Numbered from the stretch's first letter, positions 7,735-14,990 are shown. The stretch: 24,829 nucleotides of DNA from Rhodoblastus sp964425315 (GCA_964425315.1 CAYRNB010000046.1:1-24829); one strand, 5' to 3'. The notes: a model not told the origin generated them from the letters alone. Made by a program: numbers and translations.

Positions 7735-9240
7735 TCAGCACTCCTCGAAATCTTGCGCCTCGGCGCCCTGGAACGCCTTGCGATGATGGGCGACGAAATG
7801 CGGATCGACCTCGATGCTTTCGGGCGCGCCGGCCGGCGCCGCCACGATCCTTCCCTCGGTGTCCCAGGGCGCGGGCTTGCGCACCTTCTTCCACAGCGGA
7901 TTGTTGATCTCGGCGTCGAGTTTTTTCACCAGTTCGACCATGCCGTCATAGCCGGCGTATGGATCGTGACGCTCCTGATTGATGTCGAGCCAAGGCGTGC
8001 GGGCTTTCAGCGCGATGAACTGGGTGCGCCCGCCCGACAGCATGATGTCGGCCTTGCCATCCTTCAAAAAGGCGTACATGTCGCGCGGCGCCATATTCTC
8101 CAGAACATGCGGATCGTCGCCGAGCAGCTCCTTGATGCGCTGCTTGTCCTCCACGGTCGTCTTGCGCATCGACGTATCGACGATCTCAATTCCGATCTCG
8201 AGCAAGGCCGAGACAACCGACCAGGACTTGACCCCGCCGGTATAGAGCAGCACACGCTTACCCTTGAGGCGTTCGCGATGGGGTTCGAGCCGCCGCCAGA
8301 CGAGCGCCTCCTCTTCGGCGATCAGCGCTTCGGTGCGTTCGATCAGATCGGCCGGCGCGCCCTGGCGCACCAGCAAAGCGGCGATATGGCGCAGAGCGTC
8401 GGAGGTGTCGGAGACGCCATAGAACGAGCCCTCAAAATAGGGAATGCCCCATTGCTCCTCCATCTTGCGCGCCAGATTGATGAGCGCCGCCGAGCAGACC
8501 ATCATATTGACTTTGGAGCGATGAGCGGAGGCGACTTCCCGGTAGCGCGCGTCGCCGGTGATGCAGCAGTGGACGCGCACGCCGAGCTTTTCCAGCAGCG
8601 GCTTCACCTGCCAGAATTCGCCGGCGAGATTATATTCGCCGAGAATATTGATGTCGGTCGGGGTGGAGATTTCCGGCTCCATCGTGCCGATGACATGATC
8701 ATAGAGCGCCTCGCCCGCGAGTTTGTTGCCGAGATTTTTCGATCCGGCAAATCCGGGCGCGTTGACGGGAATGACGGGCGTGCCCAGTTTTTCGGAAGCG
8801 TGGCGGCACACGGATTGGATGTCGTCGCCAATCAGCGAAGTGACGCAGGTCGTATAAACGAAGACGGCCGGTGGCTTGTGCGTGGCGACCACTTCCTGAA
8901 TGGCCTTCCACAATTTTTTCTCGCCATTGCCCATGACAATATCGAGTTCCGACATGTCGGTGGTGAATGAAGTGCGATAGAGCAGCGGTCCGGATGAAGC
9001 TGCGTGGCGATTGTCGTAGCTGTTGCCTTCGCAGGCGAGCGGGCCGTGGATGAGATGAGCCGCGTCGACGATCGGCTGCAGGACGATTTTGGCGCCGTCG
9101 AAGGCGCAGCCGCCCGCCGCCGCGCCGGGGGTCAGCGGCTTGGAACAACCCTTTTTGCGCTCCGCGTCGGTCTTTTTGAGATTCTTGTCGCAGGCGGGTT
9201 CGTTGAAGACCTCCTGAACTTTGGCGGAAAGTCCCGTCAT
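7735..9240 (-). CDS. nifE: FeMo-co scaffold subunit NifE
   Basis: Alpha-like subunit of the NifEN scaffold, paralogous to NifD. The 501 residues include AAGGCAFDG (Cys45), GPLACEGNSYDNR (Cys70) and VYTTCVTSLIGDD, the Cys ligands of the NifEN [4Fe-4S] cluster region. NILGEYNLAGEFW is a further NifE hallmark. The N-terminal CDKNLKKTDAERKKGC is also typical. The start was set at 9240 (MTGLSAKVQEVF); the frame is open far into nifK, but that upstream part reads out of frame over real nifK codons. A 140-bp spacer with hairpins and a candidate sigma54 promoter precedes it. Confidence 0.97.
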   Translation of the reverse strand: MTGLSAKVQEVFNEPACDKNLKKTDAERKKGCSKPLTPGAAAGGCAFDGAKIVLQPIVDAAHLIHGPLACEGNSYDNRHAASSGPLLYRTSFTTDMSELDIVMGNGEKKLWKAIQEVVATHKPPAVFVYTTCVTSLIGDDIQSVCRHASEKLGTPVIPVNAPGFAGSKNLGNKLAGEALYDHVIGTMEPEISTPTDINILGEYNLAGEFWQVKPLLEKLGVRVHCCITGDARYREVASAHRSKVNMMVCSAALINLARKMEEQWGIPYFEGSFYGVSDTSDALRHIAALLVRQGAPADLIERTEALIAEEEALVWRRLEPHRERLKGKRVLLYTGGVKSWSVVSALLEIGIEIVDTSMRKTTVEDKQRIKELLGDDPHVLENMAPRDMYAFLKDGKADIMLSGGRTQFIALKARTPWLDINQERHDPYAGYDGMVELVKKLDAEINNPLWKKVRKPAPWDTEGRIVAAPAGAPESIEVDPHFVAHHRKAFQGAEAQDFEEC

Positions 9241-9268
9241 GGCCGAACCTCGCTTTACGTTTCGGGCT

Positions 9269-9306
9269 TTGTCGGATTCCCGACAAGCTGGTCGGACAAA
9301 CCGACC
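9269..9306. other. Two tandem small hairpins in the nifE leader
   Basis: Two adjacent inverted repeats lie between the candidate nifE promoter and the nifE start. The first is TTGTCGG (9269-9275) with CCGACAA (9280-9286), loop 4 nt. The second is GGTCGG (9290-9295) with CCGACC (9301-9306), loop 5 nt. They would form in the 5' leader of a nifE transcript. Function unknown. Confidence 0.55.
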
Positions 9307-9321
9307 CTCCGGCTTGGCGGT

Positions 9322-9336
9322 GCAATCGCCATGCCG
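9322..9336 (-). promoter_or_regulatory. Candidate internal sigma54 promoter for nifENX
   Basis: Minus-strand CGGCATGGCGATTGC fits TGGCACG-N4-TTGC at all but two positions (T1 to C, C6 to T), with exact spacing. It lies about 82 nt upstream of the nifE start and downstream of the post-nifK hairpin. No TGT-N10-ACA site was found close upstream, so activation would need a site within nifK or another mechanism. Confidence 0.5.
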
Positions 9337-9344
9337 AAAGAAGA

Positions 9345-9370
9345 CAGGGCCGGTAAAGACTCCGGCCCTG
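9345..9370 (-). terminator. GC-rich stem-loop after nifK (attenuator or mRNA-stabilising)
   Basis: Perfect 9-bp stem CAGGGCCGG/CCGGCCCTG with an 8-nt loop, starting 10 nt after the nifK stop. On the minus strand it is followed by TCTTCTTTC, a broken T-tract. It could act as a partial terminator that lowers nifE expression relative to nifHDK, or as a 3' stabiliser. Confidence 0.55.
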
Positions 9371-9380
9371 CCCCAAATCG

Positions 9381-10919
9381 TCAGCGCGTCAGGTCGTAGG
9401 AATAGTCGGTGACGCCGGGAACGATGGTTTCGCGATCGAAGACGTCGAACACTTTGTCGAGCAAGGTGGTCAACACGCGCAGGCCGCCCTGATAGCCCCA
9501 CACCGGGAAGCGGTGATGGTGGTGACGATCGAAGATCGGGAAGGTCAGGCGGATCAGCGGCGTGCCAACGTCGCGCTCCAGATATTTGCCATAGGAATTT
9601 CCGATGAGGAAATCGGTCGGCTCGGTGCTCAGGAGCGAACGCATGTGCCACAGATCCTTGCCGGCCCAGACCTGGCCCTTGGCGCCGAAGGGCGAGGAGG
9701 CGAGCAAAGCCTTCATTTCCTCTTCCCATTTGGTCGTGCCATTGGTCGCCAGGCAGTGGATCGGCTCGCCGCCCGTCTCCAGGATGAAGCGGGTCATGCC
9801 ATAGACGAAATCCGGATCGCCGTAGATCGCGTATTTTTTGCCGTGCAGATAGGCCTGGCTGTCGGCCATGGCGTCCACAAGACGGCCGCGCTCCTTCTCG
9901 ATTTCCTCCGGGATCGCCCTGCCCGACAAAGTGGAAATCTTCATCAAAAGGTCGTCGGTGGCGCCAACGCCCAGCGGATAATGGAAGGCGGCGGTCTCCT
10001 GACCCTGTTCGGCGATATAGTCCATGGTCTTGCGCGTGCACCATTGCTGCAGCGAGATGGTCGCCTTGGCGTCCTGGGCCGCGCCAACCTCTTCGATCTT
10101 GGTGCCGCCGTCATACATGCGGAACTCGCCGTCGGCTGGCGTGTCGTATTGGTCGGCGGCGTCCGACAGGATGGTGTAGTCCACGCCCATCATGTCGAGG
10201 ATGCGCTTCAGTTCGCGGTTATTGCCGACGACATAGCCGTCGAAACCGGGGATGATGTTGATCTTGGCGTTGGGCGCGCGGGTGCGGTCCTTCCAGAAAT
10301 TATCCAGAATGCCTTTGATCATATTGTCGTAGCCGTCCACATGGCTGCCGACGAAGGCCGGCGTATGGGCGAAGGGAACGTCGAAGCCTTCTGGCACCGA
10401 GCCCTTCTTGCGGGAGTTTTCGATGAAGGAGTGCAGGTCGTCGCCGATGACTTCCGCCATGCAGGTGGTCGAGACGGCGATCATCTTCGGGCTATAGAGC
10501 GAATAGGTGTTGGCCAGACCGTCGATCATATTGTTGAGGCCGCCGAACACCGCCGCGTCTTCGGTCATGGACGAGGAGACGACCGAAGACGGCTCCTTGA
10601 AATGACGGGCGAGATGCGAGCGATAATAGGCGACGCAGCCCTGCGAACCATGAACGAACGACATGGTTCTTTCGAAGCCGGCGGCGGCGAAAACCGCGCC
10701 GAGCGGTTGGCACGCCTTGGCCGGATTGACCACCAGCGATTGGCGCGCGAGGTTCTTCTCGCGATATTCCCAGGTCTTGGTCCAATCGGCGATTTCCTGG
10801 ACCTTGGCGTCGGGATGGCCGCATTCGAATTCGGCCTTTTTGCGGGCAAGCATGTCGACATATTCGGGCTCGCGGAAGAGCGGCGCGTGGTCGAGCACCT
10901 TATCAGCGGACTGAGGCAT
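9381..10919 (-). CDS. nifK: Nitrogenase MoFe protein beta subunit NifK
   Basis: Beta subunit of the MoFe protein, a heterotetramer with NifD; it shares the P-cluster with NifD and docks the Fe protein. The 512 residues have the P-cluster cysteines at 70 (NPAKACQPLGA), 95 (GSQGCVAYYRSH) and 153 (STTCMAEVIGDD), the same numbering as Azotobacter NifK. N-terminal DWTKTWEYREKNLARQ is the usual NifK signature. The start at 10919 is supported by the ribosome binding site AAGGAGAT. It is separated from nifD by a 217-bp spacer that is unusual for nifDK. The product looks intact. Confidence 0.98.
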   Translation of the reverse strand: MPQSADKVLDHAPLFREPEYVDMLARKKAEFECGHPDAKVQEIADWTKTWEYREKNLARQSLVVNPAKACQPLGAVFAAAGFERTMSFVHGSQGCVAYYRSHLARHFKEPSSVVSSSMTEDAAVFGGLNNMIDGLANTYSLYSPKMIAVSTTCMAEVIGDDLHSFIENSRKKGSVPEGFDVPFAHTPAFVGSHVDGYDNMIKGILDNFWKDRTRAPNAKINIIPGFDGYVVGNNRELKRILDMMGVDYTILSDAADQYDTPADGEFRMYDGGTKIEEVGAAQDAKATISLQQWCTRKTMDYIAEQGQETAAFHYPLGVGATDDLLMKISTLSGRAIPEEIEKERGRLVDAMADSQAYLHGKKYAIYGDPDFVYGMTRFILETGGEPIHCLATNGTTKWEEEMKALLASSPFGAKGQVWAGKDLWHMRSLLSTEPTDFLIGNSYGKYLERDVGTPLIRLTFPIFDRHHHHRFPVWGYQGGLRVLTTLLDKVFDVFDRETIVPGVTDYSYDLTR

Positions 10920-10969
10920 TGTTCATCTCCTTAGAAGCAAGGCAGCGCCATACGACTGCCCTTGCAAGG

Positions 10970-11087
10970 AAAATGGGTGATGCCGGGCTGCAAACGGCGC
11001 CTTTCTGCGCTCCGATGCTCACGTACAGAAGTACGCTCCGCTTCGGTGCTCGAAAATCACCGTTTTCGCCTCGGCCTGACCCATTTT
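10970..11087. repeat. 118-bp imperfect palindrome between nifD and nifK
   Basis: Several inverted arms share one centre of symmetry (11028.5). The outer arms are AAAATGGGT (10970-10978) with ACCCATTTT (11079-11087). The middle arms are AAACGG (10992-10997) with CCGTTT (11060-11065). The inner arms are CGTAC (11022-11026) with GTACG (11031-11035), around an AGAA loop. Arms such as GCGCTCCGATGC and GCTTCGGTGCTC pair after a 1-nt shift. An alternative small hairpin CCTGACC/GGTCAGG occupies 11075-11095. It contains no ORF and no start for nifK, and looks like a REP/BIME-like dispersed palindromic element inserted in the operon; copy number cannot be checked here. Confidence 0.7.
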
Positions 11088-11110
11088 CGGTCAGGCTCGA
11101 ATTTCAGAAG

Positions 11111-11132
11111 CCGGCCGCCCGGAGGCGGCCGG
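11111..11132 (-). other. GC-rich stem-loop after nifD
   Basis: Perfect 9-bp stem CCGGCCGCC/GGCGGCCGG with a 4-nt loop (CGGA), 4 nt past the nifD stop codon. There is no T-tract, so it is more likely an RNA stabiliser or processing element than a terminator; nifK must still be transcribed. Confidence 0.6.
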
Positions 11133-11136
11133 AATT

Positions 11137-12660
11137 TTATTCGGCGGCCGCGGGGATCGGAGCCGGCTCATCTTTCTTCCAGGGGGCCTTCATCAGGCTC
11201 CACACCGGATTGTTGATGGCGAGGTCCATGTCGCGGGCGAAGATGGCGAAGCCGTCATAGCCGTGATAGGGGCCGGAATAGTCCCAGCTGTGCATCTGGC
11301 GGAATGGAATGCCCATCTTCTGCACCGGGTATTTCTCCTTGATGCCCGAGCCGACCAGATCCGGACGGATCTTTCCGATAAACGACTCGAGTTCGTAGGC
11401 CGTCACGTCGTCATAGATCAGCGTGCCTTCCTTCACATAATGGCCGGTGCGCTGATAGTCGTCGCCGTGGGCGAATTCGTACCCGGTGCCGACGATTTCC
11501 ATGCCGAGGTCGTCATAGGCGGTGACGACATGGCGGGGGCGCAGGCCGCCGACATAGAGCATCACCTTCTTGCCCTTGAGGCGCGGCTCGTATTTCGCCT
11601 TGATGGCGTCGACGAGCGGCTTGTACTTGGCGATGACCTCTTCCGCCTTGGCCTCGATTTCGGGACCGAAGTGCTTGGCGATCTTGCGTAAAGACGCCTC
11701 GATCTGCGACGGGCCGAAGAAATTGTACTCCATCCACTCCACGCCGTATTTCTCTTCCATGTGGCGGCAGATGTAGTTCATCGACCGGTAGCAATGGATG
11801 AGATTGAGCTTGGCTTTCGGCGCCAGTTCGATTTCCGCCAGAGTGGCGTCGCCCGACCAGTTGCCGACCACGCGCAGGCCGATCTCTTCGAGCAGGATGC
11901 GCGAGGACCAGGCGTCGCCGCCGATGTTGTAGTCGCCGATGACATTGACGTCATAGGGCGAGGGAACGAAGCCGGTGAGATCGGTCTGATCGACGCCCGC
12001 CTTGTTGTCGAAGACCCAGTCGCGCACCGAGTCGTTGGCCAGATGGTGGCCCAGCGACTGCGACACGCCGCGGAAACCTTCGCAGCGGACCGGAACGATG
12101 GTCTTGCCGATTTCCTTGGCTTTTTTCTTCGACACCGCCTCGATGTCGTCGCCGATCAGGCCGATCGGGCATTCCGACTGAATGGTGATGCCTTTGGCGA
12201 GCGGGAAGAGACCGTCGATCTCGTCGATGATCCTCTCCAGCTTCTTGTCGCCGCCGAACACAATGTCGCGCTCCTGGAAGTCGGAGGTGAACTGCATGGT
12301 GACGAAAGTGTCGACGCCGGTCTTGCCGATGTAGTAGTTGCGACGCTGCGACCAGGAATATTGTCCGCAGCCGACGGGGCCATGGCTGATATGGACCATG
12401 TCCTTGATCGGGCCCCAGACCACGCCCTTCGAACCCGCGTAAGCGCAACCGCGAACGGTCATGACGCCGGGGATCGACTTGATGTTGGATTTGACTTCGC
12501 ATTCGGTGAGGGCCTGACCCTCGTCCGACTGTTCCTCGGTCGCCTTGGCGACGTTGAGGTGCTTTTTGCGGCGCTTGGAAAATTTCTCCGGATAGGCCGT
12601 GAGGACCTCCGTGATCAACTCTTCCATCTTGGCGCCGTCGTTCTTGTAATCGAGGCTCAT
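11137..12660 (-). CDS. nifD: Nitrogenase MoFe protein alpha subunit NifD
   Basis: Alpha subunit of dinitrogenase, holding FeMo-co, where N2 is reduced. It has 507 residues. P-cluster cysteines are at 72 (RGCAYAGSKG), 98 (GPVGCGQYSW) and 164 (SECPIGLIGDD). FeMo-co ligands are Cys290 (HCYRSMNYIC) and His457 (RQMHSWDYSGPYHG). The offsets from Azotobacter numbering (+10, then +15) are consistent, so all key ligands are in place. FeMo-co-environment motifs such as GGLRPRHV are also present. MoFe rather than VFe/FeFe type is indicated by the sequence and by the nifENQ context. The start at 12660 has a GGAGA ribosome binding site. Confidence 0.98.
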   Translation of the reverse strand: MSLDYKNDGAKMEELITEVLTAYPEKFSKRRKKHLNVAKATEEQSDEGQALTECEVKSNIKSIPGVMTVRGCAYAGSKGVVWGPIKDMVHISHGPVGCGQYSWSQRRNYYIGKTGVDTFVTMQFTSDFQERDIVFGGDKKLERIIDEIDGLFPLAKGITIQSECPIGLIGDDIEAVSKKKAKEIGKTIVPVRCEGFRGVSQSLGHHLANDSVRDWVFDNKAGVDQTDLTGFVPSPYDVNVIGDYNIGGDAWSSRILLEEIGLRVVGNWSGDATLAEIELAPKAKLNLIHCYRSMNYICRHMEEKYGVEWMEYNFFGPSQIEASLRKIAKHFGPEIEAKAEEVIAKYKPLVDAIKAKYEPRLKGKKVMLYVGGLRPRHVVTAYDDLGMEIVGTGYEFAHGDDYQRTGHYVKEGTLIYDDVTAYELESFIGKIRPDLVGSGIKEKYPVQKMGIPFRQMHSWDYSGPYHGYDGFAIFARDMDLAINNPVWSLMKAPWKKDEPAPIPAAAE

Positions 12661-12685
12661 GGCTGTCTCCTGCAGAAGGGGTTTG

Positions 12686-12712
12686 CCGGCCCCGCTTTTG
12701 CGGCGGGGCCGG
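12686..12712 (-). other. GC-rich stem-loop between nifH and nifD
   Basis: Perfect 10-bp stem CCGGCCCCGC/GCGGGGCCGG with a 7-nt loop, 7 nt after the nifH stop and about 25 nt before nifD. A hairpin here is common in nifHDK operons and is thought to stabilise the nifH transcript, raising Fe-protein levels over MoFe protein. No following T-tract. Confidence 0.65.
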
Positions 12713-12719
12713 AGTGGCG

Positions 12720-13607
12720 TCAGTGCGCGGCGGCCGCTTCCTTCGCCTGGAGCTCGGCGAGCTGCTGCTCTTCGGTCTTCATGATGCCGAAGTCGAGCAG
12801 CATCTGCTCCAGCTCTTCCATGGTGATCGGGGTCGGGATGATGCCCTTGCCCGAATTGTTATGGATCTTATTGGCCAGGTCGCGATATTCGCCGGCCTGC
12901 TTGGAATCCGGAGCGTATTCGATGACCGTCTGGCGGCGCAGCTCGGCGTGCTGGACGATATTGTCGCGCGGCACGAAGTGGATCAGCTTGCAGCCAAGGC
13001 GCTCGGCCAAAGCTTCGGCCAATTCCAGCTCCTTATCGGTCTGGCGCTCATTGCAGATCAGGCCGCCGAGACGCACGCCGCCGGAATGGGCGTATTTCAG
13101 AATGCCCTTGGAGATGTTGTTGGCGGCATAGAGCGCCATCATCTCGCCTGACATGACGATGTAGATTTCCTGGGCCTTGTTTTCGCGGATCGGCATGGCG
13201 AAGCCGCCGCAGACGACGTCGCCGAGCACGTCGTAGGACACATAGTCCACGTCGTCATAGGCGCCGTTTTCTTCCAGGAAGTTGATGGCGGTGATGACGC
13301 CGCGGCCGGCGCAGCCGACGCCCGGCTCCGGACCGCCGGATTCGGTGCATTTGATGTCCTTGTAGCCGATCTTCATGACTTGTTCGAGTTCGAGGTCCTC
13401 GACCGAACCGGCTTCGGCGGCAAGGCTCAGGACGGTGTCCTGCATCTTGGCGTTGAGGATCAGGCGGGTTGAATCCGCCTTGGGATCGCAGCCGACGATC
13501 AGGATTTTCTGACCGAGTTCGGCGAGCGCGGCGAGGGTGTTTTGCGAAGTGGTGGACTTGCCGATGCCGCCTTTTCCGTAAAAGGCGATCTGACGGAGCT
13601 TGGACAT
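12720..13607 (-). CDS. nifH: Nitrogenase Fe protein NifH (dinitrogenase reductase)
   Basis: ATP-dependent electron donor to NifDK, also used in FeMo-co and P-cluster maturation. It has 295 residues. The P-loop is GKGGIGKS (11-18), and the [4Fe-4S] ligands are Cys99 and Cys133, shared across the homodimer. Arg102 in GCAGRGVI is the usual target of DraT ADP-ribosylation. The start at 13607 (MSKLRQIAFYGKGG) is chosen over an open frame reaching 13667, because the predicted transcript start lies near 13664 and a GGAGA site precedes 13607. It is first gene of the nifHDKENX-to-nifQ unit. Confidence 0.98.
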   Translation of the reverse strand: MSKLRQIAFYGKGGIGKSTTSQNTLAALAELGQKILIVGCDPKADSTRLILNAKMQDTVLSLAAEAGSVEDLELEQVMKIGYKDIKCTESGGPEPGVGCAGRGVITAINFLEENGAYDDVDYVSYDVLGDVVCGGFAMPIRENKAQEIYIVMSGEMMALYAANNISKGILKYAHSGGVRLGGLICNERQTDKELELAEALAERLGCKLIHFVPRDNIVQHAELRRQTVIEYAPDSKQAGEYRDLANKIHNNSGKGIIPTPITMEELEQMLLDFGIMKTEEQQLAELQAKEAAAAH

Positions 13608-13674
13608 GTTTGGGTCTCCGGTTGCGAATGAAACTGAAGAGCGAACCTCTTTCCGTCGCTCCGCCATTCTGTCC

Positions 13675-13689
13675 GCAACCGCCGTGCCA
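13675..13689 (-). promoter_or_regulatory. Sigma54 (-24/-12) promoter of nifH
   Basis: Minus-strand TGGCACGGCGGTTGC matches TGGCACG-N4-TTGC perfectly. The predicted transcript start near 13664 leaves a leader of about 57 nt before the nifH ATG. Confidence 0.95.
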
Positions 13690-13763
13690 ACTTGCGCCTG
13701 TTTAGAAATATTCGTAATTACAGTAGGTTACGAAAACGCCGAAAAATTTTCGGCTGACGCCCC

Positions 13764-13779
13764 TGTCGCGACCGTAACA
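13764..13779. promoter_or_regulatory. NifA UAS of nifH
   Basis: TGTCGCGACCGTAACA is a TGT-N10-ACA site about 75 bp upstream of the -24 element. A second GCGACA (13783-13788) creates an alternative longer palindrome TGTCGC-N13-GCGACA with the same left arm. Confidence 0.85.
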
Positions 13780-13869
13780 AATGCGACACGCTTGAAGGAA
13801 ATATTCGGCCGGCGTTGCGACAGGCCGTCGGCGTCCGATCAGCCGGACGCAAACGCCGAGGACGCAAGG

Positions 13870-13905
13870 CCAAAAAGAAACCGCCGGCGCGCGAAGCGCC
13901 GGCGG
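13870..13905 (-). terminator. Intrinsic terminator after the ferredoxin-ferritin gene
   Basis: On the minus strand a perfect 10-bp GC-rich stem (CCGCCGGCGC/GCGCCGGCGG, loop 5 nt) is followed directly by TTTCTTTTTGG. It begins 26 nt after the stop codon at 13932 and lies upstream of the nifH UAS, so it should insulate nifH from the gene before it. Confidence 0.85.
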
Positions 13906-13931
13906 CCGCCGGTCTTGCCTTTCGGCGAGGA

Positions 13932-14834
13932 TCAAACCGTCGCCAAAGCGTGTTTGACGTTCCATTCCTCGCGCGCGATCCAGGCCTCGAGGATATGGAC
14001 GTGTTCGGCCTCCTCCTTGGAGAAGGTTTTCGCCAAAGCCTTGACGTCCTCATTCTTGGTCGAAGCTTCGACCGAACGATAGAATTCATAGCCGCGGCTC
14101 TCGCCGAGCAGGGCGGCGCGCAGGCCGTCGAGACGGGTGAGCGCCGGATCGCCGGCCATGAGCTCGGTGCGCTCGGGCGTGACTTGTTTCGGCCAGACAT
14201 AATCCGGCGGCACAGCGAGATCGGCGTCGATCGCCTTGGCGCGCTTCTGCGCTTCGGCGTGATGCAGGCGCGAGAAGCCGGCGAGCTGCTTGAACAGCTT
14301 GGCCACTTCCTCGTTGCCGCAGGAGTCCATTTTGGCGGCGAGATCGTCGAAATGCAGCGCCGCATCCTGCTCGATCTTGACGGCGTAACTCAGGAACTGA
14401 TCGACGCTGTTGATCTCGATTCCGCCCTTGTAGCGCGCGGCGGCGTGGGTGATGTGCGGACCGGCGTCAGGCACGGTTTCGTCGCCTTCGAAATGCACGA
14501 AAATGTCTTCGTTGCGGACGAAATACTGGCAGGCCAGGCGATAGCGCGGCGGCATGTCGCTCACCTCCGCGGCCTCGATCTCCGCCTTGGTGATCTTGCC
14601 GAGCTGCTTCAGCATCTCCTTTTCCTTTTCGGTCAAGGCGACGCAGCTGCGGTTCTTGGGATTGACGTGTTTGACCTCGATCAGGCAGGAGCCGCATTCG
14701 CCGTCCTGGCAGTCGAAGGGAATGGGAATCTTGTGCTCCTTGGCGACCGCGAGGATCGTGCCGCGGTCGCCGGCGACGGCGTAAACCGTCACGTCTTGCG
14801 CCATCTTCGGCGATGAGAAGGTGATGTTGGCCAT
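13932..14834 (-). CDS. Fusion: FeSII (Shethna-type) [2Fe-2S] ferredoxin + ferritin/rubrerythrin-like domain
   Basis: 300 residues in two parts. Residues 1-120 resemble the Azotobacter FeSII (Shethna protein II), which forms a protective complex with nitrogenase under O2: MANITFSSPKM, AVAG, PFDCQDGECGSCL, PPRYRLACQ. The [2Fe-2S] ligands are Cys42, Cys47, Cys50 and, after the long FeSII-type insert, Cys102. Residues 135-295 form a four-helix ferritin-like domain with candidate diiron ligands Glu155, His191, Glu245, Glu275 and His278. The second helix shows Ser-x-x-His (188-191) where Glu-x-x-His is usual, so the metal site may be incomplete. The start at 14834 follows a GGAGC site; the frame is open to 15008, but that extension lies over the promoter. 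Own promoter and terminator. Role in O2/peroxide protection of nitrogenase is inferred. Confidence 0.88.
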   Translation of the reverse strand: MANITFSSPKMAQDVTVYAVAGDRGTILAVAKEHKIPIPFDCQDGECGSCLIEVKHVNPKNRSCVALTEKEKEMLKQLGKITKAEIEAAEVSDMPPRYRLACQYFVRNEDIFVHFEGDETVPDAGPHITHAAARYKGGIEINSVDQFLSYAVKIEQDAALHFDDLAAKMDSCGNEEVAKLFKQLAGFSRLHHAEAQKRAKAIDADLAVPPDYVWPKQVTPERTELMAGDPALTRLDGLRAALLGESRGYEFYRSVEASTKNEDVKALAKTFSKEEAEHVHILEAWIAREEWNVKHALATV

Positions 14835-14894
14835 CTGGCTGCTCCGTCTTCGGTTTGAAATAGGCGTCGGGGCGGACGCGCCGCGGTCCCAACC

Positions 14895-14909
14895 GCAAGA
14901 AGCGAGCCA
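14895..14909 (-). promoter_or_regulatory. Sigma54 promoter of the ferredoxin-ferritin gene
   Basis: Minus-strand TGGCTCGCTTCTTGC matches TGGCACG-N4-TTGC except A5 to T, with exact spacing, about 60 nt upstream of the ATG. No perfect TGT-N10-ACA site is seen upstream. The closest is TGT-N10-GCA at 15012-15027, one base off consensus. Confidence 0.75.
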
Positions 14910-14990
14910 ATGCGCGATTGCGGAAAAACGCCCGTTTTCGCGCAAAGCCGGCGGGGAAAAACGGACAAGACGGCGCGATTTCCCACAAGC

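Larger units (their letters stand above)
13608..13931. other. nifH control region (324 bp, no gene)
   Basis: Between the stop of the upstream ferredoxin-ferritin gene and nifH there is no credible coding sequence. It holds, in order of transcription, an intrinsic terminator (13870-13905), a NifA UAS (13764-13779), an AT-richer stretch (about 13700-13757) that could favour bending, and the sigma54 promoter (13675-13689). Confidence 0.8.

Noticed and set aside
6502..8970. Very long plus-strand open frames opposite nifN/nifE, nifK and nifD (up to several hundred codons)
   Set aside because: They are antisense shadows produced by high GC codon bias over clearly conserved nif genes; their translations are Arg/Ala/Asp/His-rich with no family resemblance.
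9269..9306. Tandem small inverted repeats as a CRISPR-like array
   Set aside because: Only two short, non-identical hairpins with no spacer periodicity; no cas genes in the window.
9241..10044. N-terminal extension of nifE of about 268 codons reaching into nifK
   Set aside because: It reads out of frame over well-conserved nifK codons and across the nifK stop, hairpins and candidate promoter; NifE proper begins at 9240 with a typical N-terminus.
10936..10949. TGGCGCTGCCTTGC upstream of nifK as a sigma54 promoter
   Set aside because: Spacing between GG and GC is one base short, which sigma54 does not tolerate, and no UAS is near.
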